A DNA stretch of 64,000 bases from JAEUMD01 sp036768475 (GCA_036768475.1 DAIPMW010000001.1:186001-250000); one strand, 5' to 3'. Counted from the stretch's first letter, positions 25,753 to 36,619 are shown. Notes: generated by a model not told the origin, from the sequence alone. Program-made: numbers and translations.

Positions 25753-26676
25753 CTATCCGGCCAGATTGAACACGCGCGTTGGATGCAGCGCACCTTTCTC
25801 GATCTCGCCCAGCGCTACCAGACGCCCCTTGAAAGTTGCGTAGACCGGCCCGGACACAAGCGGAGCGTCACGGCCGCGGATCAGCACCGCGCGGCCCATG
25901 GCGAGATTGGAGGCATCCTGCTGCGACACGGAAAGCTCAGGGACATCCGACAATGCTGCTTCGACAGGCAGCAGGAACTGGCCGATATCGCCGCCGTTCT
26001 CCGGCGCGGCGGCCTCGCGCAGCTCATCCAGCGTCACGGCATCTTCTTCAGAGAACGGGCCAACGCGCGTGCGGCGGAGGGCGATGACGTGACCATAGCA
26101 GCCCAGGCGGCGGCCAATGTCTCGCGCCAGCGCGCGCACATAAGTCCCTTTGCCGCACTCGGCCTCGAACACTGCGGTGTGGATGTCGGGTAAATCGACG
26201 AGACGCAGTTCCTCGATGACGACGAGGCGCGGCTGCAGCTCGACGAGTTCGCCCTCGCGCGCAAGGTCATAAGCGCGGTTACCCTCGACCTTGATGGCCG
26301 AGAATGACGGCGGACGCTGTGAAATCTCGCCTGTGAACTCGGGCAGCAGCGCTTCAATCTCAGCCCGTGTCGGCCGTTTGCCGGATCTCGCGGTCACGTC
26401 GCCTTCGGCGTCGTCGGTGGCCGTCTCCTCGCCCCAGCGCACGGTGAAGCGGTAGGCTTTCTCGCCATCGACGGCGAATGCCACCGTCTTGGTCGCCTCG
26501 CCGAACGCAATCGGCAGTATACCGGTTGCCAGTGGATCGAGTGTGCCGGCATGGCCAGCCTTCTGCGCCTCATAGATGCGTTTCACAGCGCCCAGAACCT
26601 GGGTCGAGGTGGCGCCAAGCGGCTTGTCGAGGATAAGCCAGCCGTGAACGGGATTGCCTTTTTTGCGTCGGGCCAT
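25753..26676 (-). CDS. truB: tRNA pseudouridine-55 synthase TruB
   Basis: A 307-residue enzyme that isomerises U55 in the T-loop of tRNAs. The start GWLILDKPLGATSTQVLG, the catalytic Asp in AGHAGTLDPLATGILP at about residue 47, and RPPSFSAIKVEGNRAYDLAREG are all family hallmarks, as is CGKGTYVRALARDIG. The C-terminal PUA-like portion is present. It is full length. It is preceded by rbfA with a 90-base gap that carries short degenerate repeats. The gene order rbfA-truB-rpsO-pnp is standard. Confidence 0.96.
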   Translation of the reverse strand: MARRKKGNPVHGWLILDKPLGATSTQVLGAVKRIYEAQKAGHAGTLDPLATGILPIAFGEATKTVAFAVDGEKAYRFTVRWGEETATDDAEGDVTARSGKRPTRAEIEALLPEFTGEISQRPPSFSAIKVEGNRAYDLAREGELVELQPRLVVIEELRLVDLPDIHTAVFEAECGKGTYVRALARDIGRRLGCYGHVIALRRTRVGPFSEEDAVTLDELREAAAPENGGDIGQFLLPVEAALSDVPELSVSQQDASNLAMGRAVLIRGRDAPLVSGPVYATFKGRLVALGEIEKGALHPTRVFNLAG

Positions 26677-26693
26677 TGGTGAGGTTCTGAGTC

Positions 26694-26760
26694 TTAGGTT
26701 TGGGGGTAAATCAGGGATTTGGGATTTGGGACGGTGCGCGGAAACCTGATCCCTAAAACC
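26694..26760. repeat. Short degenerate G/A/T-rich repeats between rbfA and truB
   Basis: The gap carries GGGATTT in tandem at 26714-26731 (two full units and a partial third), with diverged cousins on both sides (AGGTTTGGGGG, CTGATCCCTAAAACC). On the minus strand this reads as CCCAAAT/CCCTAAA-like units. The base pattern is unlike the coding sequence on either side. Function unknown. Confidence 0.5.
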
Positions 26761-26766
26761 ATTTCC

Positions 26767-27168
26767 TTACTTCTCGATGTCCTGTCTGACTTTGGGCGCG
26801 TGCAGCAGCCGATCGATACGCAACGCCTCCTCGAAGGTCTCGTCTTCACGGAAGCGGATGTCGGGTGCGAACTTGAGGTTGACCGCGTGCGCCACTTCGG
26901 AGCGGATGTACTTGCGGTTTCGCTCAAGCGCCTCCAACACAGGTTTCAGGTCGGTGCCACCGAGCGGCATTACGTAGACGGTCGCGAGCTTCAGGTCCGG
27001 CGACATGCGCACCTCCGTGACGGTGATGACGTGACTCTGGATCGTCTCATCATGGATTTCGCCGCGAACGAGCAACTCGGCGAGCGCATGGCGAATGGTC
27101 TCGCCGACGCGGAGCTGACGCTGCGAGGGGCCCTTTGTGGCGGGCGACTTGTCAGAGTGTCTGGCCAT
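26767..27168 (-). CDS. rbfA: Ribosome-binding factor A
   Basis: A 133-residue KH-type late 30S maturation factor that binds near helix 1 of 16S rRNA. QRQLRVGETIRHALAELLVRGEI, the VTVTEVRMSPDLKLATVYVMPLG-like block and the C-terminal FREDETFEEALRIDRLL match the family. The ATG at 27168 has AAGGAG correctly placed, while the frame upstream lies inside the preceding gene and is ignored. Its start overlaps the end of the YcxB-like gene by 17 bases, which implies translational coupling. Confidence 0.95.
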   Translation of the reverse strand: MARHSDKSPATKGPSQRQLRVGETIRHALAELLVRGEIHDETIQSHVITVTEVRMSPDLKLATVYVMPLGGTDLKPVLEALERNRKYIRSEVAHAVNLKFAPDIRFREDETFEEALRIDRLLHAPKVRQDIEK

Positions 27169-27664
27169 TGGTCTTCTCCTTGGCGAGCGCAACGAAGGCT
27201 GCTGCGTCTTCCGGCGTAGCGAATGCACGCTTGGGGATCATCCAGCCCATGCGATTGTTGGGCCACAACAAGACGCGTTGGGGGAGATCGTCCACCTGGC
27301 GAACCACAGTCCACTTATGGGTGACTTCACCCAATTCGGTTTTCGCCGTGAAGCCTTGTTCATCGGCATGAAATTCTATCTCGAATTCTCCCAGCCTCTG
27401 GTTAGCGAACTGCCTGCGACGGATGTGCGGCGCCAAAGCGAAGCGGACCGCAGCAAGGAAAAGCCCCAGCACCAGAAAATAAAGGACCCAGAAGGATTCT
27501 CGATCCCATAACGCAATCGCCGCTGCCGCAAATAGCAAAACGATAAAGACGTTGATCATTCGCTGGACGATGCGGCGCGCTGGCGTCAGGTTGAGCTGCG
27601 CCTTGGTCAGCGCCGTGTAGTCGTCCAGTGTCCAGCGATAGCGGACATCGAAATTGCGGGGCAT
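27152..27664 (-). CDS. YcxB-like membrane protein
   Basis: A 170-residue protein with two closely spaced membrane helices (about residues 35-75) and a C-terminal PH-like soluble domain of the YcxB type, seen in FEIEFHADEQGFTAKTELGEVTHKWTVVRQVDD and PKRAFATPEDAAAFV. Function of the family is unknown. The ATG at 27664 follows AAGGAG; upstream in-frame codons fall in the intergenic hairpin. Its position between infB and rbfA is unusual, since those two genes normally abut. It overlaps rbfA by 17 bases and so should be co-translated with it. Confidence 0.82.
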   Translation of the reverse strand: MPRNFDVRYRWTLDDYTALTKAQLNLTPARRIVQRMINVFIVLLFAAAAIALWDRESFWVLYFLVLGLFLAAVRFALAPHIRRRQFANQRLGEFEIEFHADEQGFTAKTELGEVTHKWTVVRQVDDLPQRVLLWPNNRMGWMIPKRAFATPEDAAAFVALAKEKTNGQTL

Positions 27665-27719
27665 TTGTCTCCTTCCGCGCCGGGATGGGACCGACGTCGG
27701 CGGCCTGGCTTCGAAACGC

Positions 27720-27750
27720 GGAGGACGGAGCGCCAAGCGCTCCGTCCTCC
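27720..27750 (-). terminator. Perfect 14-base-pair hairpin after infB
   Basis: The arms 27720-27733 and 27737-27750 are perfectly complementary with a 3-base loop, 40 bases after the infB stop. On the minus strand the stem is followed by GCGTTTCG, a weak U-run. It probably ends or attenuates the rimP-nusA-ylxR-infB transcript before the YcxB-rbfA pair, or stabilises the infB mRNA end. Confidence 0.65.
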
Positions 27751-27790
27751 CGGTCGCGACGGCGGCAACCCGTGCCGCCTCATTTCATCA

Positions 27791-30625
<2,835 letters not shown>

Positions 30626-30636
30626 TCGATATCCGT

Positions 30637-31332
30637 TCAAGGGTCCAGATTGGCGGTTTCCGTTAGCACCTGAGCTGCATCACGGGATGCAGAATGATGC
30701 ACCAAACCCGACCGGTAGCGCGTCAAGCGCCCAGCCTCGGCCAGGAACCGGTCGGATGCTCCGCCCATATTGAGGGCAGCATGTACCACATTTGGCCGTC
30801 CAATGGCCAAACTCATTTGATCCACGGTCAAGACCGCGACGATACGGCTCGCCGCAGCCGGGCCGTAAATGGCAAGAAATTTCCTGTCGAGTTTGTCGCG
30901 ACCGTCCAAAGCGGCATCGCTGCCATGCAGAAGCGCGGCGACACCGCGGTCGGCCAGCCTGCGATCGATTTTTTCGAAGCCGGTGATAATCAAGCCCGCC
31001 TTGTTGGCGAGCGAGAGGGCATCACAGACTCGACGAACAAGGAGGATTTCGAGGTGGTCGGCCAGATCGGCCGGAGCCTCGACCTTACGTTTCAGACTTT
31101 TGGCGAAGGCATGCGTGGCGAGCGCACGCTGCACGCTGGCCCGGTCGGCCGTCACCCATACGCCTCGCCCAGGCAGGCGACGCGCCAGATCCGGGACGAT
31201 GATGCCGTCGGGCCCGACGACAAACCGGATCAAGTCCTCCGGCGAGCGCTCGACGCGCGTGGCAGCGCACAACCGGAGCGTTTGCTCCGATTGTGAGCGG
31301 GCATGACGACCTGTCGATCGCTCGCGAACCAC
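30637..31332 (-). CDS. YlxR (DUF448) / L7Ae-like RNA-binding fusion protein
   Basis: A 231-residue two-domain protein common in alphaproteobacteria. The first 90 residues are the YlxR domain (RLCAATRVERSPEDLIRFVVGPDG, PGRGVWVTAD), associated in other bacteria with RNase P and ribosome biology. The second half is ribosomal-L7Ae-like (ALSLANKAGLIITGFEKID, ALLHGSDA). It lies between nusA and infB as YlxR does in nearly all bacteria. The GTG at 31332 has AGGAGG about ten bases ahead. The canonical CxxT of YlxR is present here as RLCAATR. Confidence 0.88.
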   Translation of the reverse strand: MVRERSTGRHARSQSEQTLRLCAATRVERSPEDLIRFVVGPDGIIVPDLARRLPGRGVWVTADRASVQRALATHAFAKSLKRKVEAPADLADHLEILLVRRVCDALSLANKAGLIITGFEKIDRRLADRGVAALLHGSDAALDGRDKLDRKFLAIYGPAAASRIVAVLTVDQMSLAIGRPNVVHAALNMGGASDRFLAEAGRLTRYRSGLVHHSASRDAAQVLTETANLDP

Positions 31333-31363
31333 GCGCTCGTAGCCTCCTGGCCCATTGCGGGCC

Positions 31364-33052
31364 TTAACCCTTCACTGCGCTGGCGTCACCGCCAGCGGTT
31401 TCGACTTCCGCAGTCTCGTCAGCTTGCGCTTCGCCCTCGGCGGCAGCCTCCGCGTCGGCCTGCGCGGCAGCGGCCGCCGCAAGCTCCTCCTCGGTGACCC
31501 AACCCGCCAGGACACGGGCCGACATGATGATGTCCTCGGCATCCTTGCGGGAGAGGTCGAAGCTCTCCAGGACGCCCTTGTGGCGGACCGGCTCGGCACC
31601 CTTCTCCTTGACCCGCTCGGTCCAGCCGACGAGATCGTCGGTGGCACAGTCGGCGACATCCTCGACGGTCTTGAGACCCGCCTCGCCAAAGGCGACGAGC
31701 ATGGCCGTGGTCACGCCAGCGATGTTGGCAACCTCGTCCTCCACTCCCAGCTCGCGGCGGCGCGCATCGCGCTCTGACTCGAGCTTCTCCAGAGCTTCAC
31801 GGGCGCGATTCTGAATCTCTTCCGCGGTGTTCTCGTCGAAGCCCTCGATCTGAGCGATCTCGTCCAAATCGACGTAAGCCACTTCCTCGACCGTGGCAAA
31901 GCCTTCGGTGACGAGCAGCTGGGCGATGACCTCATCGACGTCGAGCGCATCCATGAACATCTGCGAGCGCTCGGAGAATTCCTTCTGGCGGCGCTCGGAT
32001 TCCTCCTGCTCGGTGAGGATGTCGATATCCCATCCCGTCAACTGCGAGGCGAGGCGCACGTTCTGGCCCCTGCGGCCGATGGCGAGCGAAAGCTGCGTCT
32101 CGGGAACGACGACTTCGATGCGGTTTGAATCCTCGTCGAGAACGACCTTGGTGACCTCGGCCGGCGCCAGCGCATTGACGATGAACTCGGCCGCGTCCTC
32201 CTTCCACTGGATGATGTCGATCTTCTCGTTCTGCAGCTCGTTGACGACCGCCTGCACGCGTGCACCGCGCATACCGACGCAGGCGCCGACGGGGTCGATG
32301 GAGCTGTCGCGCGAGATCACCGCGATTTTGGCGCGGGAACCGGGATCACGGGCAACCGACATGATCTGGACGACACCGTCATAGATCTCCGGCACTTCCT
32401 GGGCGAAGAGCTTGGACATGAACTCCGGACGGGCGCGCGACAGGAAGATCTGCGGCCCGCGTTGCGTTCGCTCAACGTTATAGATGTAGGCGCGGATCCG
32501 ATCGCCCAGGCGCACATTCTCGCGCGGGATCATCTCGTCGCGCCGGATGATCGCCTCGGCGCGGCCGAGATCGACGATGACATTGCCGTACTCGACGCGC
32601 TTGACGGTGCCGTTGGCGATTTCGCCAACGCGGTCCTTGTACTCGTTGAATTGGCGCTCGCGCTCGGCTTCGCGGACCTTCTGGACGATCACCTGCTTGG
32701 CATTTTGAGCGGCGACACGACCGAATTCCAGCGGCGGCAGCGCCTCGGCAATGAGGTCACCCGCCTTGGCCTCGGGATTACGCTTCTTGGCGTCGTCGAC
32801 ATTGATCTGCGTGGCGTCGTTTTCGACCTCCTCGACGACCGCCAGCACGCGCGAAAGTCTCGCCTCGCCGGTCTTGGGGTCGATCTCGCAGCGAATGTCG
32901 TTCTCGGAACCATAGCGGGACTTCGCCGCTTTCTGGATGGCATCCTCCATGGCCTGAAGCACGATCTTGCGATCGATCGACTTTTCCCGCGCGACTGCAT
33001 CCGCGATCTGAAGAAGCTCGAGCTTGTTGGCCGAAATACCGGGCATCGCCAT
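31364..33052 (-). CDS. nusA: Transcription termination/antitermination factor NusA
   Basis: A 562-residue RNA polymerase-binding factor that affects pausing, termination and antitermination. It has the N-terminal polymerase-binding domain, an S1 domain (about 135-200, VKRVEYGNVIVDLGRAEAIIRRDEMIP), KH domains (IDPVGACVGMRGARVQAVVNEL and SLAIGRRGQNVRLASQLTGW) and two C-terminal helix-hairpin-helix repeats typical of proteobacterial NusA. The last 40 residues are an acidic Ala/Glu tail. It starts three bases after the rimP stop, with GGAGG ahead. Its operon appears to have an attenuator-like leader (33723-33816). Confidence 0.97.
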   Translation of the reverse strand: MAMPGISANKLELLQIADAVAREKSIDRKIVLQAMEDAIQKAAKSRYGSENDIRCEIDPKTGEARLSRVLAVVEEVENDATQINVDDAKKRNPEAKAGDLIAEALPPLEFGRVAAQNAKQVIVQKVREAERERQFNEYKDRVGEIANGTVKRVEYGNVIVDLGRAEAIIRRDEMIPRENVRLGDRIRAYIYNVERTQRGPQIFLSRARPEFMSKLFAQEVPEIYDGVVQIMSVARDPGSRAKIAVISRDSSIDPVGACVGMRGARVQAVVNELQNEKIDIIQWKEDAAEFIVNALAPAEVTKVVLDEDSNRIEVVVPETQLSLAIGRRGQNVRLASQLTGWDIDILTEQEESERRQKEFSERSQMFMDALDVDEVIAQLLVTEGFATVEEVAYVDLDEIAQIEGFDENTAEEIQNRAREALEKLESERDARRRELGVEDEVANIAGVTTAMLVAFGEAGLKTVEDVADCATDDLVGWTERVKEKGAEPVRHKGVLESFDLSRKDAEDIIMSARVLAGWVTEEELAAAAAAQADAEAAAEGEAQADETAEVETAGGDASAVKG

Positions 33053-33055
33053 GAC

Positions 33056-33667
33056 TTATTCGTCCTCCAACGGGTCGAGATCAGCGCCATCATGAGCCGC
33101 CGATCCCGGCTTTGCCTGTCGTTTCGCGCGGGCCAAAGCCTCGCGGATCAATTCATCGGTGAGGACCAGCTTCGCGTCAGCGATCAGCCCCACCGGAAAT
33201 CCCAATACCGTCCGCCCCTGCTGGTCGAGATCGACCTCGACGCGGACCTCGCCGTCCTCGAACCCTTCGAGGCTACCCCGGTAGCGCTTCCTGCCACCGA
33301 CCGGCTCCTTCAGTTCGATCTTAACCTCATTACCCGACCAGGCCTCGAAATCCGATGGGCGAACCAAGGGCCGATCGATGCCAGGGGAGGAAATCTCCAG
33401 GCGATAACTGCCCTCGACGACATCGTGAACATCGAGCATTGGCGAAAGTTGCCGAGATATCGTCTCGCAATCATCGATGCTGATCGTGCCATCAGGCCGC
33501 TCAGCCATGATCTGCACGGTCTTGCCGTCGCGCCCGGAAACCTGCACCCGCACGAGGCGGAAACCGAGATCCTCGAGCGCTGGCTCGACAATGGCTGCAA
33601 TTTCAGCTTCCAGGCCGTGCTCCGTCAGAAAGCGACGGTGCTCGGCGCCATCAATGCCCGTCTGCAT
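33056..33667 (-). CDS. rimP: Ribosome maturation factor RimP
   Basis: A 203-residue 30S assembly factor. The two family domains are seen in IVEPALEDLGFRLVRVQVSGRDGKTVQIMAERPDG, DDCETISRQLSPMLDV and YRLEISSPGIDRPLVRPSDFE. The C-terminus carries a basic stretch then an acidic end. I start at the ATG at 33667; in-frame GTG further up at 33727 would place the start inside the U-run of the terminator at 33723-33758, so it is rejected. First gene of the rimP-nusA-ylxR-infB operon. Confidence 0.93.
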   Translation of the reverse strand: MQTGIDGAEHRRFLTEHGLEAEIAAIVEPALEDLGFRLVRVQVSGRDGKTVQIMAERPDGTISIDDCETISRQLSPMLDVHDVVEGSYRLEISSPGIDRPLVRPSDFEAWSGNEVKIELKEPVGGRKRYRGSLEGFEDGEVRVEVDLDQQGRTVLGFPVGLIADAKLVLTDELIREALARAKRQAKPGSAAHDGADLDPLEDE

Positions 33668-33722
33668 GCGGAACCGGAATCTCAAGAGATCTTTTCGCAC
33701 ATGATCATGCGCATGTCGCGCG

Positions 33723-33758
33723 ACCAAAACAAAAAGAGCGGATCCGAGGGATCCACTC
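33723..33758 (-). terminator. Intrinsic terminator just upstream of rimP
   Basis: On the minus strand a 10-base-pair stem with one G-T wobble and a 3-base loop (33736-33758) is followed by TTTTTGTTTT. This is the best intrinsic terminator in the window. It lies after trmB but also directly downstream of a promoter (33788-33816), so it can act as an attenuator for rimP-nusA-infB. Confidence 0.85.
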
Positions 33759-33787
33759 TCAGAGTTGAGATGATCATGAGCAACTGG

Positions 33788-33816
33788 ATATTACGAGAAT
33801 GTGAAACTTGTTGCAA
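33788..33816 (-). promoter_or_regulatory. Sigma70-type promoter ahead of rimP-nusA
   Basis: On the minus strand, -35 TTGCAA (33811-33816) and -10 TAATAT (33788-33793) are separated by exactly 17 bases, in a locally AT-rich stretch between trmB and rimP. Transcription would start near 33781 and meet the terminator within about 25 bases. Confidence 0.65.
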
Positions 33817-33841
33817 GCTCATTCTATGGTGAATGCGCACG

Positions 33842-34642
33842 TCAACGACGTCGAAATCGAAAGTAATAACGACGCCGACCTTCACGGACGGCTTTCTCCT
33901 CATAGCGTGTCGGCGGCCAATCGGCCGGGCGCTCCCGCCAATCGCCAGGCCGCAGAGCGGTCCATTCGAAGTTTGCGTTTCCGTTAAGGGAAAGAAGCGC
34001 GGTGCGGGCATAGTCACCGATATCGGTGGCGAACCGCAATTGCGCACCCGACCGCATGACACGTGCCAGATCAGCGACGAGGGCTGCCCCGATCAACCGG
34101 CGCTTGTGATGGCGACGCTTCGGCCAGGGGTCGGGGAAGAGAATGAAGACGCGGGAGAGCGACGCGTCGGGAAGTGCGCGAAGAAGGGGGCGCACATCGT
34201 CTGCCAGGATGCGCACGCGATCCAGCCCGCCCGCCTCAGTCGCGGCAAGCACTTTGACGACACCATCCTCAAACGGTTCCGAACCAATAATGGCAACATG
34301 CGGGTTGTTGCGGGCCTGCCATATCAGATGCTCGCCACCGCCAAAGCCGATCTCCAGCCACACGTCCGATCCCGCCGCCCCACACAATGCAGCCAGTTCC
34401 GCGGTATCATGCACACCTGCGCGGGCCAGGATGTGCGGATCGAGCACCACGCGCGGCAGCAGCTCATTGAGAAGCTTGCGTTGGTGCTGCGTCGCCTTGC
34501 GGCCACGGCGCCGACCGAACGACCTGAGGTCGCCCGGTGCGTGCGTGGCGTCTTCCTGCGCTGGATCGCCACCGCGCACAACTGGACCGCCGCGTGCCGT
34601 TTCCAGGCCCGATCCGAAACGCTTCTCGTCAGATCCCGTCAC
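33842..34642 (-). CDS. trmB: tRNA (guanine-46-N7)-methyltransferase
   Basis: A 266-residue SAM-dependent enzyme that makes m7G46 in the tRNA variable loop. The core has GRRRGRKATQHQRKLLNELLP, the SAM motif WLEIGFGGGEHL and the TrmB signature RVFILFPDPWPKRRHHKRRL, with PPTRYEEKAVREG near the end. The frame is open upstream to 34723, but that part contains a strong hairpin and lacks family similarity. A GTG at 34642 with AGGA five bases ahead is the better start, giving about 40 residues before the core. Downstream of metK on the same strand. Confidence 0.92.
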   Translation of the reverse strand: MTGSDEKRFGSGLETARGGPVVRGGDPAQEDATHAPGDLRSFGRRRGRKATQHQRKLLNELLPRVVLDPHILARAGVHDTAELAALCGAAGSDVWLEIGFGGGEHLIWQARNNPHVAIIGSEPFEDGVVKVLAATEAGGLDRVRILADDVRPLLRALPDASLSRVFILFPDPWPKRRHHKRRLIGAALVADLARVMRSGAQLRFATDIGDYARTALLSLNGNANFEWTALRPGDWRERPADWPPTRYEEKAVREGRRRYYFRFRRR

Positions 34643-34670
34643 TAAGGTCCTCGTCCGCTCAGACAAGCCA

Positions 34671-34698
34671 ACGGCCGCGATCGTGACGTCGCGGCCGT
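34671..34698 (-). terminator. Perfect hairpin between metK and trmB
   Basis: Arms 34671-34680 and 34689-34698 are perfectly complementary (10 base pairs, all but one G-C rich) with an 8-base loop, in the 101-base gap between metK and the chosen trmB start. No U-run follows on the minus strand. It may terminate or attenuate metK transcripts. Confidence 0.55.
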
Positions 34699-34743
34699 CG
34701 GAGTCCAGATTGCTCACCGGCATCCAGCCAGGCTACTGCCGGA

Positions 34744-35949
34744 TCAGCCGAGATGGATCTTCAGCGGCTCAGCCAGATCGGTTTTCTCCCAGGAGAACCC
34801 GCCATCGGCGTCGGGCGAGCGACCGAAATGACCATATGCGGCCGTCCGTGCATAGATGGGCCTGTTCAGGTCGAGGTGCTCGCGGATACCGCGCGGCGTC
34901 AGGCGCATGACGTCGCGAAGCGCCTTTTCGATCTTGGCCTCATCGACGTTGCCGGTGCCGTGTGTGTCGACATAGATCGACAGCGGCTCGGCGACACCGA
35001 TCGCGTAGGAGAGCTGGATGGTGCAGCGGTTCGCCAGCCCCGCAGCGACGACGTTCTTGGCCAAATAGCGCGCGGCATAGGCCGCTGAACGGTCCACCTT
35101 CGTCGGGTCCTTGCCGGAGAACGCGCCCCCACCGTGGGGCGCGGCGCCGCCGTAAGTGTCGACGATGATCTTGCGACCGGTCAGACCGCAGTCACCGTCA
35201 GGACCGCCGATAACGAACTTGCCGGTCGGGTTGACGTGCCAGACCGTTTCGGGGGAGACCCAATCCGCCGGCAGAATCTTGCGGATATAGGGCTCGACGA
35301 TGGTACGCACGTCGGTCGAGGTCAACTTCTCGTCGAGGTGCTGAGTGGACAGAACGATCTGCGTCACCGCAACCGGCTTGCCGTTCTCATAGCGCACCGT
35401 GACCTGACTCTTGGCATCGGGCCCCAGCAATGCTGCGCGTCCTTCCTTCGCCTTGCGGGCACGCGCCAGGTCCTCAAGGATCTTGTGCGCGTAGTAGATC
35501 GGCGCGGGCATCAGCTCCGGCGTGTCGCGGCAGGCGTAACCGAACATAATACCCTGGTCGCCTGCACCTTCTTCCTGGTTGGTCGGCTGCTTGGCATCGA
35601 CGCCCATGGCGATGTCGGCAGACTGCGGGTGAAGCAGAACCTCGACGTCCGCATGCTCCCAGTGGAAGCCGTCCTGCTCGTAGCCGATGTCACGGATCGC
35701 CATGCGCGCAACGTGGGCGATCCAATCCTTCGTCACCGTCTCCGGACCGCGCGTCTCGCCCGCAATCATCACGAGGTTGGTGGTGGCCATCGTCTCGCAG
35801 GCCGCGCGGATCGCCCACGGGTCGATACCCGCGTTGGGACCCTCGCGATAGAATAGATCGACGATCTCATCGGAGATACGGTCACAAACCTTGTCGGGAT
35901 GTCCTTCGGATACAGACTCGCTGGTGAATAGATAGGATGTGCGTGCCAC
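34744..35949 (-). CDS. metK: S-adenosylmethionine synthetase
   Basis: A 401-residue enzyme that makes SAM from methionine and ATP. SESVSEGHPDKVCDRISDEI gives the N-terminal ATP site, GDQGIMFGYAC the central motif, and GGAAPHGGGAFSGKDPTKVDRSAAYAARY the signature loop. Full length and intact. It starts with GTG at 35949 after GAGGAG. SAM made here feeds the methyltransferases of the window, notably GSMT and SDMT, which use three SAM per betaine. Upstream on the same strand is an XRE regulator, a conserved arrangement. Confidence 0.97.
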   Translation of the reverse strand: MARTSYLFTSESVSEGHPDKVCDRISDEIVDLFYREGPNAGIDPWAIRAACETMATTNLVMIAGETRGPETVTKDWIAHVARMAIRDIGYEQDGFHWEHADVEVLLHPQSADIAMGVDAKQPTNQEEGAGDQGIMFGYACRDTPELMPAPIYYAHKILEDLARARKAKEGRAALLGPDAKSQVTVRYENGKPVAVTQIVLSTQHLDEKLTSTDVRTIVEPYIRKILPADWVSPETVWHVNPTGKFVIGGPDGDCGLTGRKIIVDTYGGAAPHGGGAFSGKDPTKVDRSAAYAARYLAKNVVAAGLANRCTIQLSYAIGVAEPLSIYVDTHGTGNVDEAKIEKALRDVMRLTPRGIREHLDLNRPIYARTAAYGHFGRSPDADGGFSWEKTDLAEPLKIHLG

Positions 35950-36018
35950 GATTACTCCTCGCGCGTGTTATCTGCTTGTCTTGAGAATCGCGCGGTTTGT
36001 TGCAAGGATTGCGTCAGG

Positions 36019-36047
36019 GGTCAAGCTCGCCTCCCTGGGGAAGCAAC
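36019..36047 (-). promoter_or_regulatory. Weak candidate -35 region ahead of metK
   Basis: CTTGACC on the minus strand (core TTGACC at 36019-36024) matches the alphaproteobacterial -35 consensus, 70 bases ahead of metK. The hexamer 17 bases downstream is AACAAA, a poor -10, so the promoter is only tentative. No SAM riboswitch was recognised in this leader. Confidence 0.25.
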
Positions 36048-36069
36048 CAGGAACGCCTGGAAAGCGGCC

Positions 36070-36114
36070 CTAGAGCACTGAGACTGCGGTTTGTTTGACG
36101 TGAACGGAAGCATG
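36070..36114 (-). repeat. Possible degenerate relative of the dispersed repeat
   Basis: The stretch begins CTAGAGCA, the complement of the TGCTCTAG that ends copy B, and ends with TTTGACGTGAACGGAAGCATG-like sequence recalling TTTGACGGAAACATG of copy A. The middle does not align. It lies in the 210-base gap between the XRE gene and metK. Confidence 0.3.
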
Positions 36115-36160
36115 TAGGGAGCGCTGAAAATCTCTCGCATCCTCCCTTCCAGGGCATCGA

Positions 36161-36619
36161 TCAGTTGTCTCCCGCCAGCGAACGCACCAGATCGACGATG
36201 CTTCGGCGAATGCGCGAATCGGTGATGCGGGCGAATGCCTTGTTGAGCTCCAGGCCATCTCGCGAGGTTAGGACGTCAGCGACGTAGCCCTCCGCCGTGG
36301 ATTCGGCAAAACCGTCGAACGCGGAAGCTGATACACCTGCGCCTGGCGCATCCTCATAGAAATACTGCACGGGAACATCGAGCACCTTCGAGAGCTCGTA
36401 AAGGCGGCTCGCACCGATGCGGTTCACACCCTTCTCATATTTCTGCACCTGCTGGAACGTCAGGCCGAGCATCTCGCCCAACTTCTCCTGACTCATTCCG
36501 AGCAACATACGCCGCATGCGCACGCGTGTGCCCACGTGCATATCGATCGGATTGGCTTTGCGGGCGCTACGGGGCTCCACTTCGGGGCTACGCTTCTCGT
36601 AGGCTTCAGTGCTCTTCAT
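36161..36619 (-). CDS. XRE-family transcriptional regulator
   Basis: A 152-residue DNA-binding protein with a Cro/C1-type helix-turn-helix at about residues 30-85 (HVGTRVRMRRMLLGMSQEKLGEMLGLTFQQVQKYEKGVNRIGASRLYELSKVLDVPV) that is shown here in pieces: GMSQEKLGEMLGLTFQQVQ is the recognition part. The C-terminal 60 residues end in RRSIVDLVRSLAGDN. This protein is a conserved neighbour of metK and lnt in Rhizobiales. The frame is open further upstream into lnt, but the ATG at 36619 matches the family's short N-terminal lead. Target genes unknown. Confidence 0.88.
   Translation of the reverse strand: MKSTEAYEKRSPEVEPRSARKANPIDMHVGTRVRMRRMLLGMSQEKLGEMLGLTFQQVQKYEKGVNRIGASRLYELSKVLDVPVQYFYEDAPGAGVSASAFDGFAESTAEGYVADVLTSRDGLELNKAFARITDSRIRRSIVDLVRSLAGDN

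Noticed and set aside
32462..33832. Long plus-strand frame opposite nusA and rimP
   Set aside because: Antisense of certain genes; it also reads through the terminator and promoter of the rimP operon.
35950..36069. Possible SAM riboswitch ahead of metK
   Set aside because: I looked for SAM-II-like or other known SAM aptamer patterns and found no convincing core; only a minor CCTGG/CCAGG hairpin is present.
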